The notes below the pieces were generated by a model. That model made no database searches. It was given only the letters and a program-made list of their open reading frames with translations, and was not told the DNA's origin. A stretch of DNA of 64,000 nt from Hemerocallis citrina (taxonomy: Eukaryota; Streptophyta; Magnoliopsida; Asparagales; Asphodelaceae). The position numbers and the translations under genes are program-made. The DNA is taken from assembly GCA_017893485.1 (NCBI GenBank), contig CM030358.1, forward strand, positions 153,518,706 through 153,582,705, in the 5' to 3' direction. Of this stretch, positions 1 through 11,882 are shown piece by piece; position 1 is the first letter of the stretch, and each line of letters begins with the position of its first letter.

Positions 1-799
1 ACTTGCATATAAAGAATTGAAGAAATCTTAGAGTATATAGTCTAGTTTTGATATAAAAATTGAAATGGAAATACTATGAGATAATTCTTGTATATTTCTT
101 GAAGTGTTAAAAGTAATAAATTTTTTTTAATAGAATCATGTGATGGAAAGTAGTATTTTGATCTTTAAGAATAACTACACTTGTATCATGTTTAAGAAAT
201 AGCTTGTGAATTGAAATATTGTGAAAATTTAGATTTGTTACAACAAATTCATGTAGTGAACTTGTGGTTGTGATTGATCGAATAGATCATGAATAGTGGC
301 AAAATAGGATTTTTGTGAATGAATTTAAAAATGGAATTTATGACGAGCTTAAGACTTTTGATTATTGAGGGTATGAATACCCACGATGCTTATACATGAA
401 AACTGAGATTTAGAATTAGTGAAACCCTCATTACCGGCATTATTGAAATAAAAGAATGTTGAGTTGTGATTTTGAGATGTGGTTATGGTGACATCTCGTA
501 TTTGTGGACTAAGTCCGGTAGGAGGCAACAACTAATTCTACATATGGAGATTATTCATGTCTTGAACTTAGGAAAATTTAGGCACATAAGTGAAGATGTA
601 GTAAACTTAGGGAAACGTAAGTGGGGTGCTCTATATAGTCGGTGGTGGACTCCCAGACTATAGACCCAGTTGGTGGACTGAGGTTGCCCTGTGAGAGACG
701 GATTATTATATTTTAGTCCGGGACTATGAGGACGGGTCAGCGGTGGACTCCGGGATCTTGAGTAGTCGGACGGATGGATTTTTGTGTTTACTGTCTCCA

Positions 800-837
<38 letters not shown>

Positions 838-1547
838 TGGGCTAGAGGGTCACATACGGGACGGTTCATACGATGTGGAATCTGTTATAACAGCTGGCGG
901 TGGACTCCAATGCTGGGATTCACATTCGTGGAATAGTCTGAACTTTGTTTTGCTACCGGGTAGTTTTCATGGCGAGGGATCGAGCCCTGTATTGTGAAGA
1001 ACGTAGGCGCTTGCCCTCAGACCTATGTAGTATGGGATGCATAGAATCCGAACAAGTGTGCATTAGTGTCATCCTAGTATAGAAATGTGTGCATTAGGCA
1101 TTAAGGCATGACATACACTTATGTTTAGAATAATCACTTTTGACACTTTATATGTTCATTCAATCTTTTTGTGATTTGTTAAAGTATGAGATCGTTATAC
1201 TATTCCCGGCATAGAGAGGATAGCCGTGTATAACATTTCGTCAGTTGTAAGTAACTGACGTGCCCACAGATTAACATGCAGGTAAAGGACCATTCATGGA
1301 GTTATAAAGTGGATATGCTATTGCTGTTTAGAAGTTAAAGATGTTGCAAATGATGTTAAAGTTATACAAGTTGTATTTCATTGTTGTAATCTTTTAGTCT
1401 TCCGCTGTGTAAAAACCAAGTTGTAATTGAACTCTGATGTATTGTGAATGAAAAGTTTTAAATTTTCCTTGTAAAATTGTATGAAGTGAAGTAAAGATCC
1501 TGTGAAATCTGGAGTTTGTCCTTATTTGAAATTCGGGGTGTTACAAT
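1..1547 (+). repeat. 3' part of an LTR-A family long terminal repeat, cut by the window start
   Basis: This stretch aligns by eye over most of its length with 39500-41008, the 3' part of the solo LTR that splits the copia RNase H. Shared landmarks include the runs around 600-660 and 40140-40200 and the terminal GAAATTC.GGGTGTTACA. It ends in GGGGTGTTACA at 1547, the typical 3' edge of this family. No coding region is seen. The 5' part would lie left of the window. Confidence 0.75.
802..836. repeat. (TA)n microsatellite
   Basis: About 17 uninterrupted TA dinucleotides lie inside the LTR-A fragment. The second copy of this LTR has only a short TATATACGTATA at the equivalent place (about 40310), so the run expanded after the copies separated. 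Confidence 0.9.
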
Positions 1548-2290
1548 CATACCTAGAGTTAGTTTTACCCCTACCGGACTTAATCACAAATACCGAGATA
1601 GCTCCATGGCAAATCTCAAAATATAACTCAATTCTTTTTATTTCCACAATGCCGGTATCCGAGGTCTTACTAACTCTAAATAACAACTTTTCATGTACAA
1701 GAATCTAAGGGTACTCATACCCTTCAATAATCATGTCTTAACTCAAACTATTCTTATCTTCAACTTAATCACAATGTGATCAATGTCTTATCTTGACACT
1801 ATTCATGATCATTTTATTCATTCATACACTTTCAAAAACAATAATTCTTTTCATCAACACAAATTCATCACTTGAAATCTCATTTAACAATTTAAGCTCA
1901 TGTTATGTGCTCAACTACATCAAAATAATTTTTAAACAAAAATGAGTATAATCTCTCCAAGAGCAATCACTTCACACAACAATATTTCATTCTTCTTCTA
2001 AAATAAAATCTCAAACTCTTTAATAATTAAAACTTAAGTCAAAACTCATTTTCTATCTCAATTTCTCCTTTTTAACTTCTCAAATATACTTGAAAAATTC
2101 TACAACTATTTTAAAATAAATTCTATTCCATTTTATAAAAATTCTAGAATTTTTTCCAAATTTTTCTTTGCATTAAAATTCATCTAAAATCCACAAAACC
2201 CAAAAAAAATAATAAAAGAGCACCCTCAGGTTTCGAACCAGGCACCCCCGCACACACATAGCGAGCGCTCAAAACCCAACCCAACTGAAG
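1548..2290 (-). repeat. Inverted, truncated LTR-A fragment with a tRNA-like B box
   Basis: Read on the minus strand this matches the middle of LTR-A (roughly 39100-40090), including the stretch around GGGTATGAGTACCC. It starts abruptly where the plus-oriented LTR-A copy ends at 1547, so the two pieces meet tail to middle. A Pol III B-box match (GGTTCGAAACC on the minus strand) lies at 2229-2239, equivalent to the B boxes in the other copy. The simplest reading is a younger LTR-A copy inserted in, or recombined with, an older inverted one. The left flank needed to confirm this is outside the window. Confidence 0.6.
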
Positions 2291-2330
2291 CTTATGCTTT
2301 TATGAGACCACAGATGGGAACTGTCACTTC

Positions 2331-3190
2331 TATTGGAAAAAGTTTTTGCATATTTTTCGGGCCGGATTCATGGGCTCCGACCACCGGCGGCGGTAGAAAT
2401 TGATTGGATCATGTTCCTCTCGTCGAGTACTATTATGTAATGTACTCACTTTCCAAAAACGGTTTTGTATGAATGAGAAATGGAGGTCCAAAGTTGGGTA
2501 CTCGAAATATACTAACTTGGACAGTTGGAATGAATAGTCCCACATCGGAAGATTGGAAAGATTTTCTCTAGTATATAAGCTAAAGAAATGGACTAAAGGG
2601 CGTAGTTCTGGGGTTACCACTACCGTGTAGTGAAGAGAGGACCTAGCCAAAATAACAAACACACACGCGCCGACCCGGCCCCGGCTTGGCTTAGCTCTGG
2701 CCTATATTTTTTATTTTTGCCAGTTCAAAAATTTTTCCCAGTTACTGTTGAGGCTTTTCAAATTCTGTAACTGCTGGTACCATTACTCTGTAATAGCATA
2801 GTAATGGCTCATCAGTTACGTTTTTGAACCAGCTCATCAGTTACGTTTTTGAACCATTACTCTGTTGTTACAGAGTAATGGACCATTCAGTTACTCCCCT
2901 TCTCCTATAAGACTAGTACTTTTTGCTTGCCAGTACACAATGTCATTAAAAATTCTGAATCTCCTTCTTGTTCTTCCTCTGAGTCAGAGTCTGAGAGTAC
3001 AACACAGCTACCGGTTTGCTGAGATCTCTAAAGATAAGGTGCTGCTCTTTAGGGAAAGGTAATACAGTTGCATCCTGGGAGGAAATTCGTCAATCACCAT
3101 CACACTACGGGATGAATTTTGCTTTAAGGATAGAGATCTTAATCTCGACTCTGTATTAAAGTTCTGGTTTGGTATTTTATTTTCTGTAAT
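2331..3190 (+). mobile_element. Ty1/copia 5' LTR and leader (3' edge approximate)
   Basis: The first 190 bp match the start of the 3' LTR at 41927-42109, including TTGGAAA, CACCGGCGGCG, CTCGTCGAGTACTAT and GTACTCGAAAT. The first dinucleotide is TA instead of TG, probably a point mutation. A TATA box TATATAAG at 2572-2579 would begin transcription in this LTR. I could not place the end of the LTR because the 3' copy is truncated and no clear primer binding site is readable. The interval therefore covers LTR plus leader up to the gag region. Confidence 0.65.
2572..2579 (+). promoter_or_regulatory. TATA box of the copia LTR
   Basis: TATATAAG lies about 240 bp into the LTR, followed by a plausible transcription start region near 2605. 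This is the only good TATA match in the LTR on this strand. Confidence 0.55.
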
Positions 3191-3366
3191 TGTGTTTCTT
3201 CACAAATATTGTTAGCATTTTCCTTATTTATGAACTTCTAGTTCTAACAATCTTAAAGCAAAATTTTTCCTCCATTCTAATAGTTTTTGTGAAGATTATA
3301 CACAGGTACTGTTATCATTTCCGAAAAACAAAACAACTAACAGTTCTATTTCAACTGTTTCAGAAC

Positions 3367-4300
3367 ATGGAAAACACACAGAACGATCATGCCAGTGGAT
3401 TTATCAGTGAACAAACACCAGTGACCAAAAATGTGACTGCACAATCGATTGCGGCACAAACGGTCATTCTGCCAACACATATAACTGTGGGAGAAAAACC
3501 ATAGAAGTTCAATGGAACTGGATTCAAGAACTGGCAAGGGAAGATGCAGTTCTACCTAACCACCTTGAAGCTGGTCAGGTTTCTCACTGAAACTGCCATA
3601 TGCTGGCACCTATGGATGCGCACTCCGTTGCAGCGGTTGATGTATGGACTCAGGGTGATAATCTATGCAGATATTACATCCTGAACGGCTTGGTAGACCC
3701 ACTGTACAATCTCGACTGTGTCTTCAAGACTTTCAAACTTCTGTGGGGGTCTTTGGAGAAGAAGTACAAAATAGAAGATGCCGGCTCTAAGAAGTTTGTA
3801 GTTGGCAAATTTCTGGACTACAAGATGGTTGACTCCAAGACAGTTGTTGTGAGTCAAATTCAGGAACTGCAGGTGATAATGCACGAAATCGCTGCAGTGA
3901 ACATGACGCTGTGTGAACCATTTCAGGTTGCAGCGTTCATCGAGAAACTTCCACCTGGATAGAAGGACTTCAAGAACTACCTCAAGCACAAGTGAAAGGA
4001 GAGTCTCTTGAACACCTCATTGTCAGGTTGCGGATCGAAGAGGAGAATCGCAAGGCTGACAGGTCCTATGGAAATCAGTCCATAGAAAAGGCCAACGTGG
4101 TGGAATACGAACATAAGGGCAAAAAGAGAAAGTTCTTGCCATAGGCCTCGAACAAAAAACCTGCAGCAAAGCGGTTTGCTAAAAAATGCCACAAGTGTGG
4201 TAAGCTGGGCCACAAAATTTCTGAATGCCGCAGTAAGGACAACAACCGTGCTGGAACTGGACAGGCAAAAGGAAATGACAGATTCCATGCACACATAGCT
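3367..4300 (+). pseudogene. Ty1/copia gag relic
   Basis: Gag packages the retrotransposon RNA in cytoplasmic virus-like particles. The frame opens at ATG 3367 and reads into the usual copia gag core (motif FNGTGFKNW near 3510), but in-frame stops at 3502 and about 3960 and frame changes break it. A CCHC zinc knuckle (C-X2-C-X4-H-X4-C, read as CHKCGKLGHKISEC) is intact at about 4189-4230. It is followed within 150 bp by the protease region, as expected for a single gag-pol ORF. The knuckle and the order gag, protease, integrase, RT place it in Ty1/copia. The lineage is probably Tork/TAR-like, from general resemblance to Tnt1-type polyproteins. Confidence 0.85.
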
Positions 4301-4306
4301 GAGAAC

Positions 4307-4815
4307 TTGTCCACTAGTCTCTCTGACTTGGATCTCTGTGCTATTGTATCAGAGGTAAATCTGGTGGGAAGCAATCCTCGAGAGTGGTGGTACGACACTG
4401 GAGCCACCAAGCACATCTGCTCGGACAAGAAGATGTTCACTTCATACCAGAAGTGCAACAAGGATGAACAATTGTTCATGGATAATTCTTCCACCTCCAA
4501 AATTGCAGGAATAGGGAAGATAGTGCTGAAGATGACTTCAAGCAAGGAACTAACACTCACAAATATGTTGCACGTTCCAGATATTAGAAAGAACTTGGTA
4601 TCAGGATCTTTGCTAAGCAAGAATGGATTTAAGGTTGTTCTTGCTTCTGATAATTTTGTATTGTCTAAGAATAGGGGGTACTTGGGTAAAGAATATATAA
4701 ATGATGGACTGATCAAATTTAATGTAATGATAGTCATCACTAAACCTATTATTCCTGTTGTTCCCAAAGTTAATGAAATTACTCATATTGCTTATGTTGT
4801 TAAGTCCTCTTCTGT
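4307..4815 (+). pseudogene. Ty1/copia protease relic, broken by a solo LTR
   Basis: Retropepsin matures the gag-pol polyprotein. The motif WWYDTGATKHIC at about 4386-4421 is the copia aspartic protease active site; many family members have DSGA, here DTGA. The flap region and LHVPDIRKNLVSG follow at 4570-4605, which is the typical join to the GAG-pre-integrase segment. The frame is open to 4815, where the TGTAACCCCC edge of a solo LTR begins. The same polyprotein resumes at 8591 (WHERLGHVN). The few codons after 4815 that stay open are LTR sequence, not gene. Confidence 0.85.
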
Positions 4816-5012
4816 TGTAACCCCCATTCCCGCAAATACGTATTTTCTGAATATTTTCTGTATTTCGATATTATAAATTCATTATTTGTTAAAATTGTTT
4901 TTGGATTTTATATTAAAGTGTTTTTCTAATCGAAAATTTATTAATTTCAAATAACGATGTGTTTTGATCTTATTTTCTAGATCTTATTGATCAACTATTT
5001 GTATTTGAGTCC

Positions 5013-5016
<4 letters not shown>

Positions 5017-5077
<61 letters not shown>
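5017..5077. repeat. (TA)n microsatellite
   Basis: About 30 uninterrupted TA dinucleotides in the U3 part of the solo LTR. Confidence 0.95.
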
Positions 5078-5080
<3 letters not shown>

Positions 5081-5513
5081 GTCATTTTAATAAATTGTTA
5101 AACCCGAATAGTTATTTTATCGTATGATTTTATTATTTGTATAATTATAACTATTAATTGTTATTCCTTGATTATTTAATTAAAGTACATTTAACGAATT
5201 ATTTTGTTTTCGTACTTAAACTGATTTTCGTGGTGAATTCTAATTTAATTTGAAGCCAACTTATATTGTTTTCATTTGTATTATTTATTTATTTATTTGG
5301 ATTTAAATTCTTGTTCATGAAACTCTTTGATTTTCTTGGTAAATTATTTTCTTGTTAATCCTATTTTTCATTTTTATTGTGGGTATTTTTTATTTGAACC
5401 CTATTGATTTGGATTTACCTCTTATTGAACCCTAAAATCCAATTTCTGTTGTTTTTGACCCGAAACCGTTCTTATTGGACCTTAATTCACTAACCCAGTA
5501 CCCTAATTGTACC

Positions 5514-5522
5514 CTATAAATA
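5514..5522 (+). promoter_or_regulatory. TATA box of the solo LTR
   Basis: CTATAAATA is a consensus plant TATA box. About 35-60 bp downstream begins a pyrimidine-rich leader (from 5560), as expected for an LTR U3/R boundary. Confidence 0.6.
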
Positions 5523-5559
5523 CAACTCTAATGCAAATCCAAATTTTGCTCACAAATCG

Positions 5560-6070
5560 AAATCCTAGCTGCATTTTCTCTCTCCTCTGTCCTCTCTCCT
5601 CACCGTTCTCTCTCCTCGGACTGTTTCCCGCCCAATTTCCAAGAGACCCTTACTGTTCAGCTTCTTCTCCGACCACATCCCTGCACTCCGGCAACCCCCC
5701 CTTTGCTCCATCCCCGACAACGACTCCCCTGAGCATCGCTGACCTCCTGTCAAAGCCCCAACACCACCAGACAACCCCCCTGTGCCTCCTTCCTCCGTTC
5801 TCGACATTAACAGGCGACCACAACCCAATCCCGAACCCCTGCACTGAGCGCCGCCGCAACCTCGTCGCTTGACCACCCACCATAGCACTGCCACCACAGC
5901 CAATACCCCCACCTTCCATCTCTGTTGTTTCCCCTTATTTCATCGACAGCAGTGCAAGCACCACCGCCGCCTGCCCTGGGTCGCCGCCTCAACGCCTCTG
6001 ACGAGCCCCGTCGCCTGCGACCGCCAGTGTCGTCGCCCCCTTGCCACTGTTGCTACCGTCTGTTTATTGT
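5560..6070 (+). other. Pyrimidine-rich, proline/serine-rich leader in the LTR
   Basis: This is strongly C/T-biased transcript leader with overlapping small open frames rich in Pro, Ser and Thr. The composition alone explains the open frames, so I do not call a gene. A similar leader occurs at 61720-62760 in the second LTR of this type and, on the minus strand, near 54720-55070 in the chromovirus LTR. Confidence 0.5.
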
Positions 6071-6236
6071 AGCGCCTTTCTCTTCTTGCTATTATTGCTG
6101 AGTTCTTTTATGCTGATTTTGCTTTGGATCTTTATTGCACGTATTGTGCACGTGTTATTGTGTTATTGTGTGTTCGTGGGTTCGTTGCTTCGAAATTCTT
6201 ATCCCGTTATTCTTGGTATTCGTTTTCACCGTTTAA

Positions 6237-6245
6237 CAGGTAAGT
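6237..6245 (+). promoter_or_regulatory. Putative splice donor in the LTR leader
   Basis: CAG followed by GTAAGT just after the pyrimidine-rich leader is a strong plant 5' splice site. The related LTR has ACAGGCAAGTCC at the equivalent place (63191), where the donor GT has become GC. A spliced leader intron is possible but unproven. Confidence 0.35.
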
Positions 6246-7585
6246 CACCGTCCTCTTGAATTGTTAACTGTATCAAATTCAAGTTTTATTGAAATTCTTG
6301 CAAGTAGATTTCTTTGTTATCGTATTATCCTTTGTTTACCTCTTTCGTTGGGTTCATTGAGGGTTTACACGAGCTAACCCCAATACTCTTGACATCACGC
6401 CAATTTGACTCTATAAGTATTGAATCTTGCATACATCATATAGTAAGGATATTAGGGTTACACAAACAGTCACGATACAAATAAATTATTCTAGAGACAA
6501 TTGTTAGGTTGTATGTTGTTTGATCGTTTGATGATTGATTGATATTAGATATGTATATGTATGTGTTCTAATTTTTATGTATCATGTGTTGACACCCATC
6601 ATACTGATTACACAATTTATTGACTAAAGAATCGATGCCCATCATGTTTAATTAATTTATTTTCAAGAAAAAAATACCCTAAAAACTGTACATGCTTGCT
6701 AACCTAAACTCTGATCGCTGTTTTCGAACCAGTAAATGAACTTAAAATGAAATACTTTTTGAATGTGAAATGTATCCCCAAGTGTCTAGTTGCCCATAAC
6801 ATCCAGAATTTTCGAATTCCGAGGTTTGTAGCAAAAGTTATGTCTGTTTTACTACAACTGTATTTTTACTTTCAGATTTTCAGATTCTCGTACCTTTTAT
6901 GTTTAAACAGTAAAAATGTTGATCAAATGATAAAATTTTGCTATGAAAATTTTCAAATTATTACTTAACATATTTAGGAGTCTAGATTATATTTTTACTG
7001 AATTTAATATTGAGCTTTTGCTGATTCAAAAATTAAAACAATAAGATGTCGAATTTCTGCGTGAACATGAAACCTATAAAGAAACATGTGTTTGACCTAG
7101 CTACTATTGTCGGAATTTGAACTTTAATTATGCGTTGGAACCGTATGGAAGCCTAGTTTCCAGACTTTCTGACAAATTTAACTTTTGACTCATGAGTCAG
7201 CGGGAAACTGTACTTTTGTACAGACTGCGCATGCTATCCAGAATTTTAGATTCCTCTTTTTAAGAGATTCATTATTCCTATGTTGTACTATTGCACGATT
7301 TAATGAATGTTTGTTGCATTGCAAGTTCCCAATGAGTTATTATCACCATTCTAGTCGTTCCATCCATGTTATCACCCTATTGTTTCCCGATTGATACTAA
7401 TGTTCATCTCATGTCTCATAGTTGCATAATGTATTTTGCATTAATAAAATAAATTACAAGCCGGGGTTTAAGGGAAAGACTTGAGTATTGAATAATATAG
7501 TGACTGTATCGGTCAGTGTTTATCAATTGATTGTGGAGCGCTGAGTAAGGCACCCCAATCTTTTGTGTATTGCACCAATGAATCA

Positions 7586-7690
7586 CATCAATGTATCAAT
7601 GTACCAATGTATCAATGTATCAATGTATCAATGTACCAATGTACCAATGTATTAATGTACCAATGTACCAATATATCAATGAATCAGTGA
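7586..7690 (+). repeat. 8-bp minisatellite (CAATGTAT/CAATGTAC)n
   Basis: About a dozen units of CAATGTAT or CAATGTAC run in tandem within the LTR 3' part. No coding potential is seen. Confidence 0.85.
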
Positions 7691-8590
7691 AACACCATAA
7701 TGTATCGAGAAACAATGTTGTACCGTATTATTGATTTTTGTACCGACACATGATCTATAGAATTCACCACTAAGTCTAAACGAAATTGATTGTATGCATC
7801 GAACCTGTGGTACGGTACACATGGGACACAGTAGTACATGCATTAGTTAGGATTAAAATGATTAATAGACATAAGTATTGATACATCACCGACATTGCAT
7901 ATTGCTCAACATTGTTCCTATTTGTATCCAATATTGTTCAAGTGTTATTGATACTAACCGTTGTTTACTAGTTACCAAATATAGAACCATTGTACACCAT
8001 TGCATTGATTACCATGTTATTGACTATTACTATCGCGTCATGTTATTGATTCCTATTGATCCATTGACTCGTTGTTATACCATTATTTTATTGTTCCCTA
8101 CTTTCTTAACTTGTTGTCCATGACTTGCTCTAAGGAAAAATTTTCTCCTCTTTTTAGATGAAGTGTTTACAGGTGTTAATGGAGAATTGCCCGTTGGATT
8201 GGGAGAACAACATTGGTGAAAGAATTGATAACATCGCCGCTTAATAAATTATTACTTTGTCATGAAGACTTAATTATTAGACTATTGTTATATCATTGTA
8301 TTGAGACTTACAACTATTGTGTTTGTGATTTATTATTGTATTGCGCTTATGTCCTGAATGTTGTTATTTTGTTTCTAGACGTTGGATTATTATTGTATTT
8401 GGATTTTTTTATTGCTTAATTCCAAGTACTATTGTTCATGAGATTATTATTATTGCATGAACAATTGTTCTGCATTGTTTATATTGTTGAATTGATCGGA
8501 TAAAAAGCTTATGGGTGATGTTAGTCATTTGCTGGGCCAATGTCACGTACTCGTATTTAGTATTTTTAGGAAGCGGGGCGTGACATCTGT

Positions 8591-9480
8591 TTGGCATGAA
8601 AGACTAGGCCATGTTAATTTCAATTCTATGCGTAGATTAATTAACATGAATTTTCTACCAAAATTTAAAGTAGACAACTGCGAAAAATATGAAGTTTGCA
8701 CAGAGGCCAGACTCACTAAAACTCCATCCCGTTCTGTAGAAAAAACACAAAAACTCTAGGTCTAATTCACACGGATCTGTGTGATTTCAAATACATGCAG
8801 ACCAGAGGCGGCAAAAAGTACTTTGTGACATTCATAGACAATTGCACGAAATTCTGTTATGTATACTTGTTACATAGCAAAAATGAGGCTTTGGATAAAT
8901 TCAAGGAATATAAGCTTGAGGTTGAGAATCAACTTGGAAAAACGATTAAAATCGTTAGGAGTGATAGAGGAGGGGAATATGATGCACTGTTTAATATGTT
9001 CTGTTCTGAACATGGAATAGTTCATCAGACCACTGCTCCTTACCGCCTGAATCAAACGGTACTGCCGAGCACATGAACCGAACTCTAAAGAAGATGATGA
9101 ATGCATTGTTGTTGAATTCTGGGTTACCCCAAAACATGTGGGGGAAAGCGTTACTGATCGCCAACAATATTCTCAATAAAATACCTCGCAAGAAAACTAA
9201 CAAGACACCATTCAAACTGTGAAAATGTAATGTACCTTCGTACAAATACCTCAAAGTGTGAGGGTGTCTAGCAAAGGTAGCAGTACCTAATCCCAAACAG
9301 TTCATAATAGGACCTAAAACGATTGATTGTATATTCATAGGCTACGCACATAACAGCAGTGCATATCGGTTCATGGTATATAAATTGGATATATCGGTGA
9401 ATACAATAATATAATCAAGGAATGCCTCCTTCTTTGAACACGTATTTCCGTGCAAGGATGCTATATATCCCAAACATACA
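8591..9480 (+). pseudogene. Ty1/copia integrase relic
   Basis: Integrase inserts the cDNA into the genome. The reading resumes after the solo LTR with the zinc-binding GAG-pre-integrase segment WHERLGHVN. The catalytic core follows: HTDLCD (first Asp, about 8771), VRSDRGGEY (second Asp, about 8960) and AEHMNRTLKK (catalytic Glu, about 9070). A stop follows the zinc finger at 8757, a frameshift lies just before the Glu motif (about 9055), and further stops occur near 9221 and 9412. The order of motifs is normal, so decay is by point change rather than rearrangement. Confidence 0.88.
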
Positions 9481-9589
9481 CATCAGCAAGGGAGTGCAAG
9501 TACCTCGGTTGATGAACCAGGAGATGATAATGATGAACCTAGATGAAGTAAACGGGCTAGAACATCAAAGTCATTTGGTCCTGAATTTA

Positions 9590-10590
9590 TAATGGCCTTT
9601 CTGTTAGAGAATGAGCCCAGAACATTCAAGAAAGATATGTCTATGCTTGATACTCCTAAGTGGAAGGAAGCAATCAAAAGTGAAATAGACTCCATTATGC
9701 AAAATGATACATGGGAGTTTGTCGATATACCTTCTGAGTGTAAAGCTCTAGGATGCAAATGAATTTTCAAACAAAAATTAAAAACTAGATGGTTCAATTG
9801 AGAAGCATAAGGCGAGACTTGTGGTATAAGGATTTAGGCAAAAGGAAGGCCTAGACTTCTTTGATACATATTCTCCGATCACAAGAATAACTTCCATAAG
9901 AATGTTGATTGCTATTGCAGCTCTACGTAACCTCGAAATACATCAAATGGATGTCAAAACCGCATTTCTAAATGAGGATTTAGAAGAAGAAATATACATG
10001 AAACAACCTGAGGGTTATGTAGTTTCTGGACAGGAAAACAAGGTGTACAGGCTTGTAAAATCCTTGTACGAACTGAAACAAGATCCAAAGCAGTGACATG
10101 CAAAATTTGACAATGTTATGATGTCAAATAATTTCAAAATAAATGAATGTGATAAGTGTATTTACATCAATGATACTCCAAATGGATACATTCTGGTGTG
10201 TCTGTATGTAGATGACATGCTCATTATTGGTAGCAATAATGACATTATCAAACAAACTAAGAATATGCTTATTAGTAAGTTTGATTAAAAGATTTGGCAG
10301 TTGCAGATGTCATACTAGGAACCAAAGTTTCCAGGACATCTGAGGGAATTACTTTGTCTCAAACTCATTACGCTAAGAAAGTACTTGAAAGATTCAAGAA
10401 TTACTCCAATGGGACTGCCAAAGTCCTGTGGATCCCAGACTTCACCTGTTCAAAAACACAGGTGACAACATATCAGAATTGGAATATGCATGTGTAATCG
10501 GAAGTCTAATATACTTAACAAATTGTACAAGACCGGATTTGGCACATTCAGTAAATGTACTGAGCCGCTACACAAGTAATTTAGGACAAA
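9590..10590 (+). pseudogene. Ty1/copia reverse transcriptase relic
   Basis: The RT copies element RNA to cDNA. Motifs in order are WKEAIKSEIDS (about 9661), the MDVKTAFLNEDLEEEIYMKQPEG block (about 9948-10016, core IHQMDVKTAFLN), and the catalytic YVDDM at about 10206-10220, which is intact. Several stops interrupt the frame (about 9761, 9829, 10096, 10287), and a frame change lies between 10440 and 10480. The C-terminal part (GSLIYLTNCTRPDLAHSVN) at about 10500-10556 leads into RNase H. The element could not encode an active enzyme. Confidence 0.9.
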
Positions 10591-10594
10591 GTCA

Positions 10595-10885
10595 TTGGAA
10601 GGAATATCTAAAGTGTTGAACTACTTGCGACATACTCAGAGTTATGACCTGCATTACACCAGATATCCAGCAGTACTAAAAGGCTACAGTGATGCCAACT
10701 GGATATCGGACTCCAAGAACTCAAAATGCATAAGTGGATATGTCTCCACTCTTGGTGGTGGAGCTGTGTCATGGAAATCCTCTAAACAAACGTTACTAGC
10801 CAGATCCACCATGGAATCTGAGTTTATTGCTTTAGATAAAGGGATAGAGGAAGCAGAGTGGCTTCAAAACTTTTTAGAGGATATT
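10595..10885 (+). pseudogene. Ty1/copia RNase H relic, N-terminal part
   Basis: RNase H removes the RNA strand during cDNA synthesis. Visible motifs are GYSDANW (catalytic Asp, about 10681) and the [11 protein letters not shown] and [10 protein letters not shown] block (catalytic Glu, about 10814-10840). The frame is open up to GAGGATATT at 10885, where the TGTAACACCC edge of LTR-A begins. The missing C-terminal part is found 30.1 kb away at 41014, showing that everything between is insertion. Confidence 0.9.
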
Positions 10886-11709
10886 TGTAACACCCTGCAA
10901 AATCGAAAATGACAATTTTGTCATCGTGTGTTACGCGCGTGTATTTTGTACCGTTACTGGTAATATTTGTAACGTGTTTTTATTACGTTTTGTGATTTCT
11001 GACTATTTATGAATTTCCCGTATTGATTTTATCATATTTGAGTCAACTAAAATATAATATTTCAATCTCTGTATTTTTACGTATTTTTTATGAATTTTCG
11101 ATGCACGTATCAATTACGTATTTTTTACCGTTACGTGTGATATTCCTGTATTTCAATTATTTATTTTATGTATTCGAATTCGTTTTATAAAACGGAAATT
11201 CATTTTCCCTATTTTTGATTAAAATAATTTTGTACGTGTAATACACATGTTTTCTATGTATGATTACTTCGTGAAATATATAAAAAATTAGTAAATATAT
11301 TTTCTTATGTTGTTTTCGATTATATTTAATAATTCTCCATCGATAAAGTCAATTTTTGCATTTTGATATTTTACGTACAATGCACGTGTTTTCGGTGAAC
11401 ATATTTGAGCGTATTCATTTTCAAAATAAATTTTTGGGAGTGTATGTATGTTTATTTTATTTGTGCATGAAAAATTATAATTTTTAAATTAAACTAATTT
11501 TATATACATCTTATATACTATATCATGTGTTTTATTTTAAATAGAAAAATTTAATTGAAGGAAGTGTGTGCACGTGCATCACACGTGCTAATTTTTCTTA
11601 CGCTCATTAACTATTTTAACATGCATGAGTCTTTTTATTAGCCTTTCATTAAACTCATGGACCTAAGAATGGATTCTAGCCCACTAGACTAATTAATTAA
11701 TTAATTAAA

Positions 11710-11882
11710 GAGTAATGTTAGAGCCACTACCAATTTCACTACATTTCTCTTCACTACCGTAGGTGACACACTCCAATAGGTAGGAGATGATAGAGTAGGT
11801 GGGAGAACTCTCCAATAGGAGTATGCCACCTAAGGTAGTGAAGGAAATGGTAGTGAAATTGGTAGTGGCTAAAGCATTACTC
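11710..11882. mobile_element. 173-bp MITE with 33-bp terminal inverted repeats
   Basis: The ends GAGTAATG...AGCCACTACCAATTTC and their inverse match over about 33 bp with a few mismatches. TTAATTAAA flanks both sides (11701-11709 and 11883-11891), a 9-bp direct repeat consistent with a Mutator-type target duplication. The flank is low complexity, so a shorter duplication such as TTA/TAA cannot be excluded. It is non-coding and inserted into LTR-A. Confidence 0.8.

Larger units (their letters stand above)
4816..8585 (+). mobile_element. 3.77-kb solo LTR inside copia (target duplication TCTGT)
   Basis: The left edge is TGTAACCCCC and the right edge GGGGCGTGACA. Each is flanked by TCTGT (4811-4815 and 8586-8590), a perfect 5-bp target duplication as made by LTR-retrotransposon integrase. 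No gag or pol is present, and the copia protease and integrase lie directly on either side, so this is a solo LTR left by LTR-LTR recombination. A TATA box at 5514 and a pyrimidine-rich leader set the orientation as plus. The length and TGTAAC ends suggest a Ty3/gypsy Tekay/Del-like family. It shares downstream motifs with the LTR at 61386. Confidence 0.85.

Noticed and set aside
5507..5990. Proline/serine-rich small proteins
   Set aside because: Same composition effect in the leader of the solo LTR; frames overlap on both strands without motifs.
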